A program made the translations under genes and the position numbers. A stretch of DNA of 41,683 nt from Flavobacteriales bacterium. Its GTDB lineage: Bacteria > Bacteroidota > Bacteroidia > Flavobacteriales > BACL11. Positions 8,283 through 19,118 of the stretch are shown here, in pieces. Under the pieces are notes generated by a model that worked only from the letters and a program-made list of their open reading frames with translations, did not search any database and was not told where the DNA came from. Where the stretch lies: assembly GCA_002696275.1 (NCBI GenBank), contig NZRO01000037.1, positions 3,951-45,633 of the forward strand, in the 5' to 3' direction. Within the stretch, counting starts at the first letter, position 1. Each line of letters opens with the position of its first letter.

Positions 8283-8312
8283 CAAAAATACACTTTTACA
8301 TCAGTTATCAAA
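8283..8312 (-). promoter_or_regulatory. Putative gcvH promoter within the sprA-gcvH gap
   Basis: Reading leftward, TTTG (8312-8309) is followed after 18 bases by TATTTTTG (8290-8283), a good match to the Bacteroidota -33/-7 promoter. The -7 box ends 14 bases before the gcvH ATG. It begins 2 bases after the sprA stop codon, so gcvH-tonB can probably be transcribed apart from sprA. Confidence 0.5.
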
Positions 8313-8313
8313 A

Positions 8314-11300
8314 TTATCCAGCTAAAGTAAATCTCAAACTAAAACCTGCATTTGTAATAGCTCCAGGATAACTAGTTGTTATAAATGGGTTTGTTATTAC
8401 TTTATCGTAGAACATCTTTAAATTTAACCTTGAATTTACAACATAATCTGCTGAAAATTTAATACTAATAGTTTGTTGCCCCATCGTAGTTTGCTCGTCA
8501 TTTTCTACTATTTTTCTAATAACTGTTTTGTTATTTCTGATATTTAAATCTAATTTAATATCAAGATCTGAAGATATCTTTTTTCCTCTTCCACCAGAAC
8601 GAAATCTAAACTCCAAATCTTTTAATCTGTATCCTGTCCCGATAACATACTCACTTCCTTTTATTTCTGTCAATTGATTATTTGATAAAGAAAGATTTAA
8701 AGTTCTGTTCTTTTTTATTTCTAATTTCGTAATTAAACTGCTTTTCCAAGTCATATCTAATTTAATTAACGGAGAAAACTGTTCATTAATTGTAACCTGC
8801 CCAATTTCGTATTGAGAAAAGAAATTTCCTGTATTAGGATTTATACTAGATGACCATCCCGAACCATTATCTTCATAGTCTAAACTACTAACATATGAAC
8901 CTACAGTATAGGTACTTCTATAAGCATGTCCTAAACTAAATGTTTGAAACTTCTTCTTGATAAATTTAATTTGCATTAACCCATCATAATTTATTCTCCA
9001 ATTTGGAAGGGGAATTGAAGGCGTAGAACTTAATGAAACTCCAAGGGCATCTTTTCCTGAATATGCAGCTAAAAAGGCTGGTATTATCACATCCTGAGAA
9101 GCAGCTCCGTATCCCTCAGGATATCCTGTTGAATCAATTATACCAGAATAATTTGGATTTTGTGATGCAATTCTTCTTGCTATCTCATTTCTATAATTTC
9201 GAAACTTCTGAAATGTTAAAGATTCAGAATTATCATTATCACGATTAAAGGCTGTCCCCCAAGAAATAAAAGAAATAGAATATTGCCCTTGCTGCATTTC
9301 AGAGAAACTAGCAAACATATTGTCATCAGAAGACCAACGATAATACTCTTGCTGATTCATTGAGTTATTTTTGTTGGCGGTAAGTTCTATTCTAAACTTA
9401 TTAAAAGGTTCTAAAGTGCTTCTCAACACTAAATTAGTTGAAGCGTTTCTTTTATATAAAGTATTAATATTTTCATTTTGCGTAAGCCAACCTTTTTCTC
9501 CTGCTGTTGTAATTAATTCTCTCTGGCTTCCTAAAACAAAAGGAATACCAGGTGCAATTTCCCCCCATTGTTGCCCAAAAAAGTTTGCTTCTGGCAAAAA
9601 GCCTGGAATAAATGTTCCTTTATTATGAGTAAGATTTATAGAAATATTCTTGACTCCTAAAACAAATCTAGCTGCATGTTTTATAATTACAAATCTATCT
9701 TTCTTTTTTTCTTCCTCTTCTTTTTCAGTTTCTTTATTAGTTCTTGATGTTCTGCCTCTAACCCTTTGTTTTCTTTTATTTGAAGCTAGGATCTTTTTAA
9801 AATATGGTACTTTATTATATAATGATGTCATATTTATTTGTCCATTATATTGAATGTTATTGGAGTTTTGGATGTTATTTCCTAGATCATCAAGTGCGAT
9901 TGGAGCAGATGTCCAATCAAAATTTGCGCTGTATCTTGTATTCAAACTCAAGAAATTGGTTAGTGGTATTTTATTTAATGGTAACTGGTAATTTACTGAG
10001 ACATCATGATGATACATTGTAGGCCTCCCTCCTTGCCAGAAATTATTCCAAACAGTATCTCTATTTTCTTTAAAGTATATATAATCTCTATCCATTCTGC
10101 CTTCTGGTTCATCAATACTTGCTTGATTTCGTGCAGAAAAATCTACTTTTAATGTTCTAGTTAAATCATATTTAAACTCATATGACTTATTCCAATTGAA
10201 ATATTTATTATAAGTTGGTTCAATTAACATATAAGAATTATTTACATTTCTTAATAAAGTTATATTGTACATTCTATCTAAATCAGTTCTAAACGAAAAA
10301 GACTTTGGCATGGAATAAAAATTAATATCTTTAATTAACCTAGCATAAGGACCCTTACCAATTTTTAATTTTGAAAATGGCTTAATATTTTTAGGTCGAG
10401 TATTAAAGTTATAGGTAATCGCTCCCCTATAAGTTTTAGTTCTATTTTGTTCTGTATTAATGTTACGGATGAAATCCTCTATCCTAGAATAGGACACAGT
10501 AAAGTTCTCCAAATCGTATAGTTTTGGTGATTTTGTTTTACCAGAACTTGCTTTGTCTTGTGTTGATAGCTTTCTAACATTTGTAAAATTTATACTATTT
10601 CTACTCACATAATCTTGAGCAATATGTTTTAAAGAATCTCTTTCATTTTTAGATTCCATTGTTTGTAATGTGGTATTAAACAAAATATCAGGATCTAACG
10701 GATTGTATTGAGGATTACTTATGTGCTCAGAAGAACTAATATGCATGGGTATTTTTACTCCAAATTTTTCTGGAAAAAACTTCCCTAAATCTAAATTAGA
10801 TGATAAATCATATTGATAATTATCCGATTTTTGACGTTCATTTACTTTCTTTTCAATAGAACCAAATCCAATAGTACTCATACTTCCAGACATTGTAACT
10901 GTACCAAAATCTGCTAGTCTTGTCGTAAATCTAGCATTTGCAGCCCAACCACCATACTCATCAAAATCTGTTAATCTAAGCTCATTTACCCATATCTGCC
11001 CACATTTAGCCAATCCATCATCTTCAGAATCTAAAGATGTTTTTTTGGGGTTTCTAACTCCCAGCATAATAGTTTTTACCCTACTTAGATTTGGATTCCC
11101 AACCACAGTAATTTTTTTACCTCCTGTAAGATAAACTAAATATGGGGTTGAAACATCTACACCTGAAAAATTTCTTTCTTGTTTTGCAGCTTGAAACTGC
11201 TCAAACTCTATATCTATATTATTTTCAATAGGCCATACTTCTAGTCTTCCATTCTCTCCATAATTTGTTGCTTTTAAAGGAATTTCATATTCATAATAAT

Positions 11301-14300
11301 TTGATGTAAAATCTGTTCCTAATCTAATAAAACAAGAAAGATCTCCATCATTAAGATTATCTTCTGCTCCCTCTGCATGAACAAACATTTTCAATCGTTT
11401 ATAAGCTCTTACATCTAAATCAGAGGTTTTATAAGCCGCTCTTGAATCTCCATCTGCTAAATCACACACTTTCAATACTAAAGATTGTTCATTATCTTTT
11501 CTTGAAATAGTTGTGGTTTGATCTATATTTTGCTCAATTCCTGGGGGAAGAACATAATTAATAGGATATCTTTGACCGTTCTCTTCAATATTTACTGAAG
11601 ACACATCAAAAAGAGTTTCGTCATCAATATCATTAGGAATATATTCTCCTCCTTGAGTTAAATCTAGATTATATCTTCTCCATTCTCCTCTTACTAACTC
11701 TAAGGTAGCGAATCTACAAATAATTGGTTCTGAGAAATCAGATAAAATCATTCTCATAAATCTAATTGATTTAAAATCTTGAATACTCCCAACTACTTTC
11801 TCTGGATTATAAACAGGAACTCTAAATTGATACCACTTAATTGGTCTAGAATCTCCATTTTTTGTTGTAACACTTGTTTCTAAAATATCTGAAATATAAG
11901 GATTACTTATATCCATTGTCTGTGGAGATAATCTGACCTTATATTGAAAATAACTTTCAGATTCTCCAAGGGTATTATCTCTATTAATATCTTCTGAATT
12001 TGGAAGTGAAGTTGATGAGGTGGAATATGATTCAATAGACTGCTCCGTAGTTGCCGAATTTCCATCAGGATTATTAAAGTCTTTATATCTTTCTAATAAA
12101 GGCTTCTCTACATTATCAAAATCTGTCCCCATATAATAATGAAAATTGTCTCCAGAAGGATCGTTTATCGCATTATTATATGCCTCTGATGAAATCCCTA
12201 AAGCTGGATTATTTGCAATTTCATCAATATAATTCTCGGCAAAAAATAATCTTTCATCTTCATCTCTCAAACCGTCCAAACCTACATCCTGAAACTCCCT
12301 TGCTAAAGGGTCGTTATCAAATGCATCTACAATAGAATAAGATGTCGGAACTCTTCCCCATGCCGTGGTATCTACATCTACAACTGTTTCATCAATAGGC
12401 AATCCATTTTCAAAACTTTTATATCCATCTTTTAAAACATCCTCAGAAACATTTCCTAATTGAATATATAAATCTCCTCCTGAATGTGAAATATTACCAT
12501 CTTCGGAGTTAAAAGGATCCATCATCCAGAATTCAACAAACTCAATATTTGCAGCTTCAAAATCATTGGTTTCTATCTTCCTCATAATCCCAGCCCAGTT
12601 ATTTTGAGGATTCATCAATGTTCCATCTGAATTTAATCCACTTATCGTATAATTATAAGGACCTCTTTCATCTGGGTAATAAGCTAAATCTAAAATAGAC
12701 ATATTGGTTATTTGACTACCATATTGAGGATCTTTATTTGGGAATACCTCTTTTTCTAAAATTTCCCTAGTATAATGATAGGATTGTTGAGCAATCTGAT
12801 TTCCATTTGGTAATGTAATTTTATTATTAACGCCAGGAGGTGTATTAGATGTTGATCGAAAAAATACTGATGGATCAATAGTATACCATGCTAACTTTGC
12901 TCTTTTAAATCCTAATCTAAGGTCATTATTTAAAATAGCATTTTCAAAAATGTTATTTTGACCCTGTGGTATTGATGCCAAATGCCAGGATCTAACATTT
13001 TTTATATCTATAGTACTTCTACTTGCTTCAAAATCATCAATATAAGATGTTCCTCCTTCTCCATTGTCAATTCGTTTATGATGACCAGGTATCAATTTAG
13101 CAATTTCAGCAGTTGCTATTATTCTAGATTTAGCCTTTGTTTCTAAAAATGGTAGTCTATCTACCATTTTTGTAATAAATAAAGATTCTGTTTGATATGT
13201 TCCATCTAAACCTAAAATAGTATTAGATATTGGCTCATCTCCAGCGTTAATTTTATTTACATACGGAGATTCAGACAGCTTTAACAATGTTCCTCCTAAA
13301 ATAAAGTCCTTATTTATTTCATACTCTGTATGGAAACCAATTAATGTTTTATTCTGTATTCCAAACATGGCATTATTCTCTAAGGAAATCTTAATTGGAA
13401 TTCCAGAATTTAAAATTCCTTCATCAATTATTGTCACCCTGCCAAGCATATAATCTACAGTATAATGTTGGTTTTCTATTAGTTTCTGTGATCCCGCAGT
13501 TACAGTTACCGATCCCTCAGGAACGTTCATAGCATTTAATGAAATTTCTGAACCTGATGAGGACTTATATGAACCTTTTAATCTAAATTTGTTGAGTTCA
13601 GGATACTTCTGAGCAACTGTTAATGTTGAATCGTATAAATAATCGTATACATATTTATCTGCAATATCATTATCATTAAAATTAGTTCGCAGATCTTCTC
13701 CAAAAGGTTGCAATACTGGAAAAATAATTCTTCCATTGGAAGATCTAGCTGTTAAGCCTTCTATAAAATCAAAAACTCCATCTGAAACTATATCTTGTTG
13801 CTGATTTAAATTATCTAAATTTAACAATTTTATAATAGGGACTCCATTAACACTTCCTTCAGGTATGTAATTGGTAAGACCTCCTGACTCTTCTGTATTT
13901 TCGTATATTACATCTAAAACAAATTCATTAGAACTCATTTGATAGGCTCCTAAAGCGTAAATATTTTTCATCATCAATTCCCAATTTTTAAGGGAAGGAG
14001 AAAAGGTTGTTCCTTTTAATAGTTTTAATATTAAGGCATTAGGAGCGTTAGGTCCGTTCGAAGTTAATTCTCCAACTTGATAAGTTTGATTTCCAATAGT
14101 ATATTGAAACGCTACTGCTAATACTTCATCATTATTTAAGGCTTGATTTAAAGATATATATCCTAATTGAGGATGCAAAGTATATTCTGTTTCTTTTAGT
14201 TTTCTAGCTCTCTCTAACTTTTCATAGTCCTGCCCTCCAATAAAATTTATACTTAAATTTGAAGGAATTGCCAAAATATTATTCACTTGATTTACATCTC

Positions 14301-15477
14301 TTATACCAGCAAATTGATTAAGTAAATGTTGATACATATCGTTTGCTTGATCATTATCTGGATAGTTCCCTCCTAATGATGTGGTAAAAAAGGTGTTTTG
14401 AATATTCCCATATGTTTCTCCTAAATCTAGGAATGAAATAATATTTCTACTATTATCTGTTTCACCGGTTTTGTTAGTTATCCATACCTCAACTTTTGTA
14501 ATATTTATTGGTGAATTTACAAATGGTAGGTTCTCTAATGCTGTGTTATAATTATCTTTGAAATAATGCGATAAGAAAAAGTGTTTATTAGATTCATATT
14601 GATCAGCATAAATATCAAACTCTGAAGTTTGAGCTCCACCTGTCACCTCTACTTCTGATGTAGTAGACCTTTGTTGAGACAAAATCCCTGTAAAAGTAGT
14701 TCTACCAAATTGAAGCTGGGTTTTAATTCCCAATAAACTCTGAGACCCTGTGATTAAAGTACCGTTTAGAGGCAAACTAACGTTTCCAACCTCAATTTTT
14801 TTTATAATTTCATCTTCAAACCCCGTGTATTCTAACTTCATATCATTTTCAAAATTGAATGTAGCTTCTGTATTAAAATTAGTAGTTAACTTTAACTTTT
14901 CTCCAATTTTTCCAATAACATTCATTTGGATTTTCTCTTGAAAGTCAAATGATGTGGTTTTTCTTTGTTTTACCGTGTAGTTTGGATTATCTAATCTGTT
15001 TACTCTTAACGAAAATATTAATTCTGCAGAACCTTGAGGCCTAATATCTACTGTATTTCCTCCAAAAACTTTATCAAAAGTTTCTCCTCCAACATATAAT
15101 TTAGGCAACCCATAACTTTGTTGCGTTGATGTTTGCCTATCCCTAGTTCTAAGATCCCAATGATTCTTCATCATTAATTCAAGTTGATAATCTAAATACT
15201 CCTGAAAAGTCATTATTTTCTGTGAAAATAAATCTGTTTTACCTATACGCTGATATAAAATATATTTATCGGTATCCTCATCATAAACTACTTCTTTTGA
15301 AAAATCTTTTGGGAAGTTCATATACAATCCTCCATACTGATTAGAAGGAAAAGGGTAGCTTAAAGTAGTGTCTGTTATTGATGTATCTACTAAAAGATAA
15401 ATTGATTTTGCGTCTTTACTTGAGAAAAGTAATAGAATTATAAATAATAAAAATATATACGAATTTCTTTTATTCAA
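8314..15477 (-). CDS. sprA: T9SS outer-membrane translocon / gliding motility protein SprA
   Basis: Giant outer-membrane beta-barrel that forms the protein-conducting pore of the type IX secretion system, through which proteins with C-terminal sorting domains reach the cell surface. At 2387 residues it is near the length of Flavobacterium SprA (about 2400). A signal peptide covers about residues 1-24, and the protein ends in an aromatic/hydrophobic beta-strand (FSLRFTLAG). The N-terminal SprA-type segment includes the LRTRDRQTSTQQSYGLPKLY region near residue 105, and alternating beta-strand patterns run throughout. A Lys/Glu-rich patch (about 9690-9780) interrupts the barrel and is probably a loop. 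It is 10 bases after ruvA in a maeB-ruvA-sprA transcript. T9SS cargo genes are present in the same window. Confidence 0.97.
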   Translation of the reverse strand: MNKRNSYIFLLFIILLLFSSKDAKSIYLLVDTSITDTTLSYPFPSNQYGGLYMNFPKDFSKEVVYDEDTDKYILYQRIGKTDLFSQKIMTFQEYLDYQLELMMKNHWDLRTRDRQTSTQQSYGLPKLYVGGETFDKVFGGNTVDIRPQGSAELIFSLRVNRLDNPNYTVKQRKTTSFDFQEKIQMNVIGKIGEKLKLTTNFNTEATFNFENDMKLEYTGFEDEIIKKIEVGNVSLPLNGTLITGSQSLLGIKTQLQFGRTTFTGILSQQRSTTSEVEVTGGAQTSEFDIYADQYESNKHFFLSHYFKDNYNTALENLPFVNSPINITKVEVWITNKTGETDNSRNIISFLDLGETYGNIQNTFFTTSLGGNYPDNDQANDMYQHLLNQFAGIRDVNQVNNILAIPSNLSINFIGGQDYEKLERARKLKETEYTLHPQLGYISLNQALNNDEVLAVAFQYTIGNQTYQVGELTSNGPNAPNALILKLLKGTTFSPSLKNWELMMKNIYALGAYQMSSNEFVLDVIYENTEESGGLTNYIPEGSVNGVPIIKLLNLDNLNQQQDIVSDGVFDFIEGLTARSSNGRIIFPVLQPFGEDLRTNFNDNDIADKYVYDYLYDSTLTVAQKYPELNKFRLKGSYKSSSGSEISLNAMNVPEGSVTVTAGSQKLIENQHYTVDYMLGRVTIIDEGILNSGIPIKISLENNAMFGIQNKTLIGFHTEYEINKDFILGGTLLKLSESPYVNKINAGDEPISNTILGLDGTYQTESLFITKMVDRLPFLETKAKSRIIATAEIAKLIPGHHKRIDNGEGGTSYIDDFEASRSTIDIKNVRSWHLASIPQGQNNIFENAILNNDLRLGFKRAKLAWYTIDPSVFFRSTSNTPPGVNNKITLPNGNQIAQQSYHYTREILEKEVFPNKDPQYGSQITNMSILDLAYYPDERGPYNYTISGLNSDGTLMNPQNNWAGIMRKIETNDFEAANIEFVEFWMMDPFNSEDGNISHSGGDLYIQLGNVSEDVLKDGYKSFENGLPIDETVVDVDTTAWGRVPTSYSIVDAFDNDPLAREFQDVGLDGLRDEDERLFFAENYIDEIANNPALGISSEAYNNAINDPSGDNFHYYMGTDFDNVEKPLLERYKDFNNPDGNSATTEQSIESYSTSSTSLPNSEDINRDNTLGESESYFQYKVRLSPQTMDISNPYISDILETSVTTKNGDSRPIKWYQFRVPVYNPEKVVGSIQDFKSIRFMRMILSDFSEPIICRFATLELVRGEWRRYNLDLTQGGEYIPNDIDDETLFDVSSVNIEENGQRYPINYVLPPGIEQNIDQTTTISRKDNEQSLVLKVCDLADGDSRAAYKTSDLDVRAYKRLKMFVHAEGAEDNLNDGDLSCFIRLGTDFTSNYYEYEIPLKATNYGENGRLEVWPIENNIDIEFEQFQAAKQERNFSGVDVSTPYLVYLTGGKKITVVGNPNLSRVKTIMLGVRNPKKTSLDSEDDGLAKCGQIWVNELRLTDFDEYGGWAANARFTTRLADFGTVTMSGSMSTIGFGSIEKKVNERQKSDNYQYDLSSNLDLGKFFPEKFGVKIPMHISSSEHISNPQYNPLDPDILFNTTLQTMESKNERDSLKHIAQDYVSRNSINFTNVRKLSTQDKASSGKTKSPKLYDLENFTVSYSRIEDFIRNINTEQNRTKTYRGAITYNFNTRPKNIKPFSKLKIGKGPYARLIKDINFYSMPKSFSFRTDLDRMYNITLLRNVNNSYMLIEPTYNKYFNWNKSYEFKYDLTRTLKVDFSARNQASIDEPEGRMDRDYIYFKENRDTVWNNFWQGGRPTMYHHDVSVNYQLPLNKIPLTNFLSLNTRYSANFDWTSAPIALDDLGNNIQNSNNIQYNGQINMTSLYNKVPYFKKILASNKRKQRVRGRTSRTNKETEKEEEEKKKDRFVIIKHAARFVLGVKNISINLTHNKGTFIPGFLPEANFFGQQWGEIAPGIPFVLGSQRELITTAGEKGWLTQNENINTLYKRNASTNLVLRSTLEPFNKFRIELTANKNNSMNQQEYYRWSSDDNMFASFSEMQQGQYSISFISWGTAFNRDNDNSESLTFQKFRNYRNEIARRIASQNPNYSGIIDSTGYPEGYGAASQDVIIPAFLAAYSGKDALGVSLSSTPSIPLPNWRINYDGLMQIKFIKKKFQTFSLGHAYRSTYTVGSYVSSLDYEDNGSGWSSSINPNTGNFFSQYEIGQVTINEQFSPLIKLDMTWKSSLITKLEIKKNRTLNLSLSNNQLTEIKGSEYVIGTGYRLKDLEFRFRSGGRGKKISSDLDIKLDLNIRNNKTVIRKIVENDEQTTMGQQTISIKFSADYVVNSRLNLKMFYDKVITNPFITTSYPGAITNAGFSLRFTLAG

Positions 15478-15487
15478 TTTTCTTATT

Positions 15488-16063
15488 TTACCCTAAAGAC
15501 TTTCTTACTAATTCTTCAACAGTAATTTCTCCAGTATGGTTTTTAAACACTTGTTCCATCTTTTTTTCTGCTGATTTTTTAGTAAATCCTAAAGCTAGCA
15601 AAGCAGATAACGCTTCTTCTTTGATAGTATTGTCCTGAGTAAACAATAAATCTGAAACTTCTTTGCCTTTACCAACCTTATCTTTAAGATCAATAATTAT
15701 TCTTTGTGCTGATTTTCCTCCAATTCCTTTTACATTTTGTATAGCTCCTACATTTGCTGAAATAATATAATGTACTATTTCCTCTGCGGAATAAGTGGAT
15801 AAAATCATTCGAGCTGTACTAGGTCCTACACCTGAAACTGAAATCAAATGTCTAAATAACTCTCTTTCATCAGAAGTGTAAAAGCCAAATAAAGTATGAG
15901 AATCCTCCTTTACAGATAAATGCGTAAGCAACTTGCAGTTTTCTGTTTGAATTGCAGTATAAGTTTGTAAAGATATATGTAATTTATATCCTACCCCATT
16001 GCAGTCGATTACTACATATGTTGGGGTTTTTTCTACTAATCTTCCGTATATATGTGATATCAT
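15488..16063 (-). CDS. ruvA: Holliday junction branch migration protein RuvA
   Basis: Binds four-way DNA junctions and loads the RuvB motor for branch migration in recombinational repair. The 191 residues show the N-terminal OB domain (YGRLVEKTPTYVVID onward), two helix-hairpin-helix motifs (VSGVGPSTA near 77 and VKGIGGKSAQRI near 113) and the small C-terminal RuvB-contact domain (EEALSALLALGF near 148). The start overlaps the maeB stop by 4 bases and sprA follows after 10, so its expression is tied to both. Its partner ruvB is on the same strand about 10 kb away, not adjacent. Confidence 0.96.
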   Translation of the reverse strand: MISHIYGRLVEKTPTYVVIDCNGVGYKLHISLQTYTAIQTENCKLLTHLSVKEDSHTLFGFYTSDERELFRHLISVSGVGPSTARMILSTYSAEEIVHYIISANVGAIQNVKGIGGKSAQRIIIDLKDKVGKGKEVSDLLFTQDNTIKEEALSALLALGFTKKSAEKKMEQVFKNHTGEITVEELVRKSLG

Positions 16064-18336
16064 TTATTTGTTATTTGAGCATCAACAACCGCTAAAGTAA
16101 TCATATTTACAATTTCTCTTACGGTACTTCCTAATTGCAAAATATGAACGGGTTTTTTCATCCCAACCAAAATTGGCCCTATAGAATCTGTATCTTCTAA
16201 TTCTTGAATTAGTTTATATGCAATATTTCCCGACTCTAAATTTGGGAAAATTAATGTATTTGCTGGTTTTTCAGAAAGTTCAGAAAACTCGAACAAGTGT
16301 TCTATTTTCTCATTATTCAAAGCAAAGTCAGCCTGAATTTCTCCATCAATAATTAAGTTTGGGTTATTTTCTTTTATTCTTGCAGCAGCTTTTGCCATTT
16401 TATCCGATTCTGGAGTGCGACTTGATCCAAAATTTGAATAACTTAACAATGCAATTCTAGGTTTAATTCTTAAAGATTTTATTGCGTTTGACACTAACTC
16501 TGTAATTTCTATAATATCATCTTCTGTAGGATTAGCATTTACTGTTGTATCCGCTAAAAATAAATTACCTTTTCTAGTATTCATTATATACATTCCTAAA
16601 ACCTTTTTCACATCGTCTCTTTTTCCTATCACTTCTAAAGCTGGTTTGATGGTATTTGGATAATTTCTGGTAATCCCAGAAATAAGAGCGTCAGCCTCTC
16701 CTATTTCTACCATCATGGATCCAAAATAATTTCTTTCTCTCATTAATTTTGTCGCCTCAAATTTAGTAAGTCCTTTTCTTCTTCTTTTCTGCCACAAATG
16801 AAGACCAAATTCCTCTCTCTTTTTTACTTGTTTTGTTTCTTTTGGGTCAATTATCTCTGCATTTTCTATTTCTATAGAGAATTCCTCTATTAAGTCTTTA
16901 ATCTTTTCCCTTCTTCCAAGTAAAACAGGACTAAGAACAATACCTTCATCCACCGCCTGTTCAATCGCTTTAAGCACTTTATAATGTTCAGCCTCCGCAA
17001 AAACAATTCTTTTTGGATTTCTTCTTGCTCTATTTGTTAATTGCCTAATTAGTTTATTATCATTTCCAAATCTTTTATCAAGTTCTTGTTCATATTTTTT
17101 CCAATCCTCAATAGTAAGTTGAGCTACTCCAGTACGTACTGCAGATTTTGCTACAGCTGGAGCAACTGCTGTAATTAAGCGTGGGTCTAGCGGTTTTGGA
17201 ATTATATAATCTTTACCAAAAGAGATCGCATTATCATCATATGCTAAATTAACCTCATCTACTACAGTTTCCTTTGCTAATTTAGCAATAGCTTTTACAG
17301 CAGCTAATTTCATGTTTTCATTTATTTCTGTAGCTCTTACATCCATAGCTCCTCTAAAAATATAAGGAAAACCTAATACATTATTCACTTGATTAGGGTG
17401 GTCTGACCTTCCTGTAGCCATTATGATATCATCTCTGCTCTCCATTGCATCTTTATATGAAATCTCAGGTTCTGGATTTGCCAATGCAAAAACAATAGGC
17501 CTTTTAGACATAGACATGATCATTTCTTTACTTACAACACCACCTTTTGAAAGACCTAAAAACACATCAGCGTTCTTCATAGAGTCCTCCAATGTTTCAA
17601 CTCTTCTATTTGTAGAGAATAATTTTTTTTCTGGAGTTAGATCCTCTCTCTTATTTGAAATAACTCCTTTACTATCTAACATTATTATGTTCTGTTTGCT
17701 TACACCAAGAGCAATATAGAGTTTTGCACAAGAAATAGAAGCCGCTCCAGCTCCATTAATAACTACTTTAATTTTATCGATTTTTTTCTTTACAATTTCT
17801 AGCGCATTAATTAATGCCGCTGATGAAATAATCGCTGTTCCATGCTGATCATCATGCATGATTGGAATATTTAAATCTTCTTTAAGTCTCCTCTCTATCT
17901 CAAAACATTCTGGAGCTTTTATATCTTCAAGGTTAATTCCTCCAAAAGTAGGTGAAATTGCTTTTACAGTATCCACAAATTTATCTACATCAGTAGCGTC
18001 TATCTCTATATCAAAAACATCAATATCCGCAAAAATCTTAAAGAGTAAGCCTTTCCCTTCCATGACGGGTTTTGAAGCTTCAGGCCCAATATTCCCTAAC
18101 CCTAAAACTGCTGTTCCATTAGAAATAACCGCTACAAGATTTCCTTTTGCTGTATATTTATATACATCATTTTTATTTTTACCTATTTGAATACATGGCT
18201 CAGCTACTCCAGGAGAATATGCTAAGGATAGGTCTCTTTGTGAAGCATGTTCCTTGGTTGGAATTACCTCAATCTTTCCAGCTCTTCCTCTGCTATGATA
18301 TTCTAGAGCTGCTTTTTTACTTAATTTTCTTGCCAT
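16060..18336 (-). CDS. maeB: NADP-dependent malic enzyme with phosphotransacetylase-like domain
   Basis: Decarboxylates malate to pyruvate, giving NADPH. The 758 residues match the large MaeB class: a malic N-domain (about 20-160) with the SPGVAEPC segment at 41-48 and HDDQHGTA at 161-168, an NAD(P)-binding domain with GAGAAS at 195-200, and a C-terminal domain (about 430-750) related to phosphate acetyltransferase, which in this class is thought to be regulatory rather than catalytic. First gene of the maeB-ruvA-sprA transcript, overlapping ruvA by 4 bases. Its promoter lies between its start and the terminator of the gene upstream. Confidence 0.95.
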   Translation of the reverse strand: MARKLSKKAALEYHSRGRAGKIEVIPTKEHASQRDLSLAYSPGVAEPCIQIGKNKNDVYKYTAKGNLVAVISNGTAVLGLGNIGPEASKPVMEGKGLLFKIFADIDVFDIEIDATDVDKFVDTVKAISPTFGGINLEDIKAPECFEIERRLKEDLNIPIMHDDQHGTAIISSAALINALEIVKKKIDKIKVVINGAGAASISCAKLYIALGVSKQNIIMLDSKGVISNKREDLTPEKKLFSTNRRVETLEDSMKNADVFLGLSKGGVVSKEMIMSMSKRPIVFALANPEPEISYKDAMESRDDIIMATGRSDHPNQVNNVLGFPYIFRGAMDVRATEINENMKLAAVKAIAKLAKETVVDEVNLAYDDNAISFGKDYIIPKPLDPRLITAVAPAVAKSAVRTGVAQLTIEDWKKYEQELDKRFGNDNKLIRQLTNRARRNPKRIVFAEAEHYKVLKAIEQAVDEGIVLSPVLLGRREKIKDLIEEFSIEIENAEIIDPKETKQVKKREEFGLHLWQKRRRKGLTKFEATKLMRERNYFGSMMVEIGEADALISGITRNYPNTIKPALEVIGKRDDVKKVLGMYIMNTRKGNLFLADTTVNANPTEDDIIEITELVSNAIKSLRIKPRIALLSYSNFGSSRTPESDKMAKAAARIKENNPNLIIDGEIQADFALNNEKIEHLFEFSELSEKPANTLIFPNLESGNIAYKLIQELEDTDSIGPILVGMKKPVHILQLGSTVREIVNMITLAVVDAQITNK

Positions 18337-18353
18337 AGGCTAAATTTTAAAAA

Positions 18354-18361
18354 CAAATATA
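18354..18361 (-). promoter_or_regulatory. Putative -7 box for maeB-ruvA-sprA
   Basis: Reading leftward, TATATTTG matches TAnnTTTG, 17 bases before the maeB ATG and just downstream of the preceding gene's terminator. The -33 position falls inside the terminator's hairpin and T-run and has no clear TTTG. Confidence 0.4.
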
Positions 18362-18373
18362 CTGATTACATAT

Positions 18374-18404
18374 AAAAAAAACCCCCTTATTCCTAAGGGG
18401 GTTT
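18374..18404 (-). terminator. Rho-independent terminator of the Cys-containing T9SS cargo gene
   Basis: A perfect 11-base stem, AAACCCCCTTA (18379-18389) with TAAGGGGGTTT (18394-18404), and a 4-base loop. On the leftward strand it runs into eight T. It lies 18 bases past the stop of the gene ending at 18423. The GC-rich core stands out in this AT-rich DNA. Confidence 0.88.
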
Positions 18405-18422
18405 GAGGATATAATAAACAAA

Positions 18423-19118
18423 TTATTTGTTAATAATTAATTTTTTAATTTTTATAATTTTACCGTTCTCTACAAGATTACCAAAATAAATTCCTTTATG
18501 TAAATCTCCTAAATAAATTGACCTTTCTCCAGCTCCCTTTAATTCTATTATCTTTACAACATTTCCTAGTACGTCTGTAATTTGTAAATTAGAAGGTGAA
18601 TTTAAATTATACTGAAAATTAGTATATTCCTTAGAAGGATTTGGGTAAAAAGATCCTATTTTTTCAATTTTAGATATTTGTTCATCTGTTGAAATTCCTG
18701 TAGCTCTGTATGTTATGGTTACACATGTTCTGTCATTAGGATCTGAATCCAAATAAAAACAATATTCTACTATCGCGGTATCTGACACTCCCCAAGGTTG
18801 ATAATGTCCGGTAAAACCGTTACTTTTATCTCCAGGATTTATAGTATCAGCCTTAGTGGAGATTAAAGTTGAAGCTCCATAACATGTTCCAGCCCAACAA
18901 AAATCATTTGTTCCAGTTTGATTTTGTTGAATTACATTTTTTTCACAATAGACAATTGCTATGTTAGAAGATATGTTTTTGACTGAAAGAGCAGCTTCTA
19001 GCTGAAACTGTGATGGATCTCCGTATACAACGCTATCTCCAGTAACATCTAAACTATTTTGTGAGTTAGAGATGATAACAGTGAAGATAAAAAATATTGA
19101 TAGTAAAATCCTTTTCAT
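18423..19118 (-). CDS. Secreted T9SS type A cargo protein, unknown function
   Basis: A 231-residue protein with a signal peptide (MKRILLSIFFIFTVIISNSQ) and a C-terminal T9SS type A sorting domain over about the last 70 residues (FYPNPSKEYTNF, then a GIYFGNLVENGK-like end), so it should be exported through SprA. The mature part, about 130 residues, holds five cysteines, including FCWAGTCY and a later EYCFYL/RTCVTI pair, suggesting disulfides outside the cell. I chose the ATG at 19118 because the signal peptide begins there; an upstream in-frame ATG at 19175 adds 19 residues that do not fit a signal peptide. It is divergent from the Omp28-type cargo gene, separated by 142 bases. I do not recognise a catalytic motif. 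Confidence 0.85.
   Translation of the reverse strand: MKRILLSIFFIFTVIISNSQNSLDVTGDSVVYGDPSQFQLEAALSVKNISSNIAIVYCEKNVIQQNQTGTNDFCWAGTCYGASTLISTKADTINPGDKSNGFTGHYQPWGVSDTAIVEYCFYLDSDPNDRTCVTITYRATGISTDEQISKIEKIGSFYPNPSKEYTNFQYNLNSPSNLQITDVLGNVVKIIELKGAGERSIYLGDLHKGIYFGNLVENGKIIKIKKLIINK

Noticed and set aside
9690-9780. Purine/pyrimidine-biased stretch in sprA as a separate repeat or element
   Set aside because: It encodes a Lys/Glu-rich loop in frame with the rest of SprA, and there is no repeat unit.
9371-10022. Several open frames on the + strand inside sprA
   Set aside because: They lie opposite a long, clearly coding gene, have no signal or family features, and look like shadows of sprA codon use.
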